The translations under genes and the position numbers were made by a program. From assembly GCA_029550965.1 (NCBI GenBank), contig JAKPGJ010000014.1, positions 1 to 64,000 of the forward strand: a stretch of DNA of 64,000 nucleotides, in the 5' to 3' direction. Source of the DNA: Bacillota bacterium (GTDB taxonomy: Bacteria > Bacillota > Clostridia > Oscillospirales > CAG-382). The notes beneath the pieces were generated by a model. It was not told the DNA's origin, ran no database searches, and saw only the letters and a program-made list of their open reading frames with translations. This document shows, in pieces, positions 62,999-64,000 of the stretch (within the stretch, counting starts at the first letter, position 1; each line of letters starts with the position of its first letter).

Positions 62999-64000
62999 TT
63001 ATAAAATTTCAATAATGTCGCTGCAGCCGCCGGTTATGCAGCGTCCGCCTTCGGGGGTTACGATATACGTTTCCTCGACGCCCACCATGCCGATGCCGGC
63101 GATGCCTTTTTTCGGCTCGAGCGCGATGGTCATGTTGGCTTCCAGCGGCCGGCTGAATCCTTCGGCGATAACCGGGTAGCCGTCCACATGCAAACCGATT
63201 CCGTGACCGAGGAATTTGACCCTTCGGCTGCCGAACCCGCCGAAGTTTTGGCGTTCTTCTTCGGTAAGTCCGGCCAGCGTGTTTTTATAGATTTCGGCGG
63301 GGATGCTGCCGGGTTTGAGTTCCGCCGCCGCTTTTTTGAGGATCCTTTTGCATAGATTTTGCGCCCGAACCGCTTCTTCGGGCGGTTTGGTTTTGAAAGC
63401 GTAGACCTGCGTTTTGTCGCTGTGGTAGCCCTCTACGCCGAAGCCGATGTCGATAAAGAACAAATCTCCCTTTTTCAGCTTTCGCTGATAGCTTCCGATC
63501 ACCGGAACCGCCGCGCTCATGCCGTACGCGCCGCAGGGACCGTCAAATGCGGTCGGGTACAGTCCGCTCTCGCCGAACCCGATCTGCCCGATGCCCATTT
63601 CGTTCTGGAACATAAAGAAGCGCGTTATTCCGTGATGCCCGAGCTTCATCATCTCGTGGTAAACCGCTCCCGCCAGCTCGGCTTCGCTGATGCCTTCGTA
63701 CACCAGCGCGGGCACGACGTTGACAAGGAGATGATTCATCAGACTGCCTGCTTTCTCCATCAGTGCAAGCTCGTACGGGGATTTGACGGCGCGTATCGAG
63801 AAAATGATTCTTTCCAGCGCGCCCTTCCGCTCGAATGTAAAGTACTTGGCAAGCCGGTCCAGGATGGCGGCGGTCATAACCTCGGACTCGATATACACAT
63901 TTCCCAGCTGCGGTCCGATGTCCGCGGCGGCGTCCCGGTAGCTTTCCATCGGTTTAATAACGCCTTCGTCCGCGAGCGGGGACTCGAGGATGGCGCGCTC
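62999..64000 (-). CDS. M24 family Xaa-Pro peptidase (5' end outside window)
   Basis: The frame is open to the window edge, so at least 333 residues are seen and the N-terminus is missing. The creatinase-type catalytic domain is present: FFIDIGFGVEGYHSDKTQVY (two Asp ligands), VKFLGHGIGLHVDGYPVI (His), TIALEPKKG (Glu) and GMVGVEETYIV (Glu). It differs clearly from the M24B copy next to efp. Context with hom does not suggest a substrate. Confidence 0.9.
   Translation of the reverse strand, partial: ERAILESPLADEGVIKPMESYRDAAADIGPQLGNVYIESEVMTAAILDRLAKYFTFERKGALERIIFSIRAVKSPYELALMEKAGSLMNHLLVNVVPALVYEGISEAELAGAVYHEMMKLGHHGITRFFMFQNEMGIGQIGFGESGLYPTAFDGPCGAYGMSAAVPVIGSYQRKLKKGDLFFIDIGFGVEGYHSDKTQVYAFKTKPPEEAVRAQNLCKRILKKAAAELKPGSIPAEIYKNTLAGLTEEERQNFGGFGSRRVKFLGHGIGLHVDGYPVIAEGFSRPLEANMTIALEPKKGIAGIGMVGVEETYIVTPEGGRCITGGCSDIIEIL

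Overview
The window is 64 kb of ordinary chromosome from a low-to-mid GC Gram-positive anaerobe, most likely a member of class Clostridia. The evidence is the gene set: ribonuclease J, a GerW/YtfJ-type sporulation protein, DUF2953, ScpAB, a CD1247-type protein, many Shine-Dalgarno-led genes with some TTG starts, and sigma-A promoters close to consensus. A dockerin-bearing secreted esterase and a CBM9-like surface protein suggest a polysaccharide-using (gut, rumen or digester type) organism. I see no prophage, insertion sequence or CRISPR array. Both ends cut through genes: a glycosyltransferase-like membrane protein on the left and an M24 peptidase on the right.

Left part (1-18.1 kb): an MFS transporter; an ECF sigma factor with its membrane-bound probable anti-sigma factor; a pcrA-DUF1015-valS operon; a large secreted SGNH hydrolase with dockerin followed by radC; then, on the minus strand, hslO, an M24B peptidase, efp, a CD1247-type protein and an amidohydrolase. 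A four-helix-bundle protein gene sits between hslO and leuS. It is bracketed by arrays of GTAA-type heptamers in inverted orientation and looks like a small inserted cassette.

Centre (18.1-32.4 kb): one minus-strand superoperon of about 14 kb in the order nusB-xseA-xseB-ispA-[OLE RNA]-oapA-dxs-tlyA-nadK-argR-recN-yhbY-nadD-yqeK-rsfS-leuS, headed by a promoter with perfect -35 and -10 hexamers. The gap of about 770 bp between ispA and oapA is not empty. It holds a structured RNA of about 620 nt closed by an 11-bp terminal stem. Its length, terminal pairing, own promoter and the adjacent small membrane protein with a DxxxD motif identify it as OLE RNA with its partner OapA. This is the most striking element of the window.

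Divergent from nusB, a plus-strand run (32.5-43.1 kb) carries gpmI, a site-2 protease homologue, scpA-scpB, DUF2953, the GerW-type gene, a D,D-carboxypeptidase, rluB, a VanZ-like protein, a 666-residue lipoprotein and a PHP phosphoesterase. Then follow an orphan sigma-region-4-like gene, a WYL regulator, an SDR oxidoreductase and rnj (minus), and murA (plus).

Right part (49-64 kb): a surface glycerophosphodiesterase with a second degenerate domain; a multi-pass PAS-GGDEF-EAL receptor whose catalytic signatures are damaged; tRNA-Ser(GGA); a CBM9-like membrane-anchored protein; a lipoprotein-rimI-tsaD run; a structured non-coding segment with a DnaA-box-like sequence; a DUF6062 protein divergent from an OGG-type glycosylase; a 29-residue Cys/Ile-rich membrane peptide; hom; and the truncated M24 peptidase.
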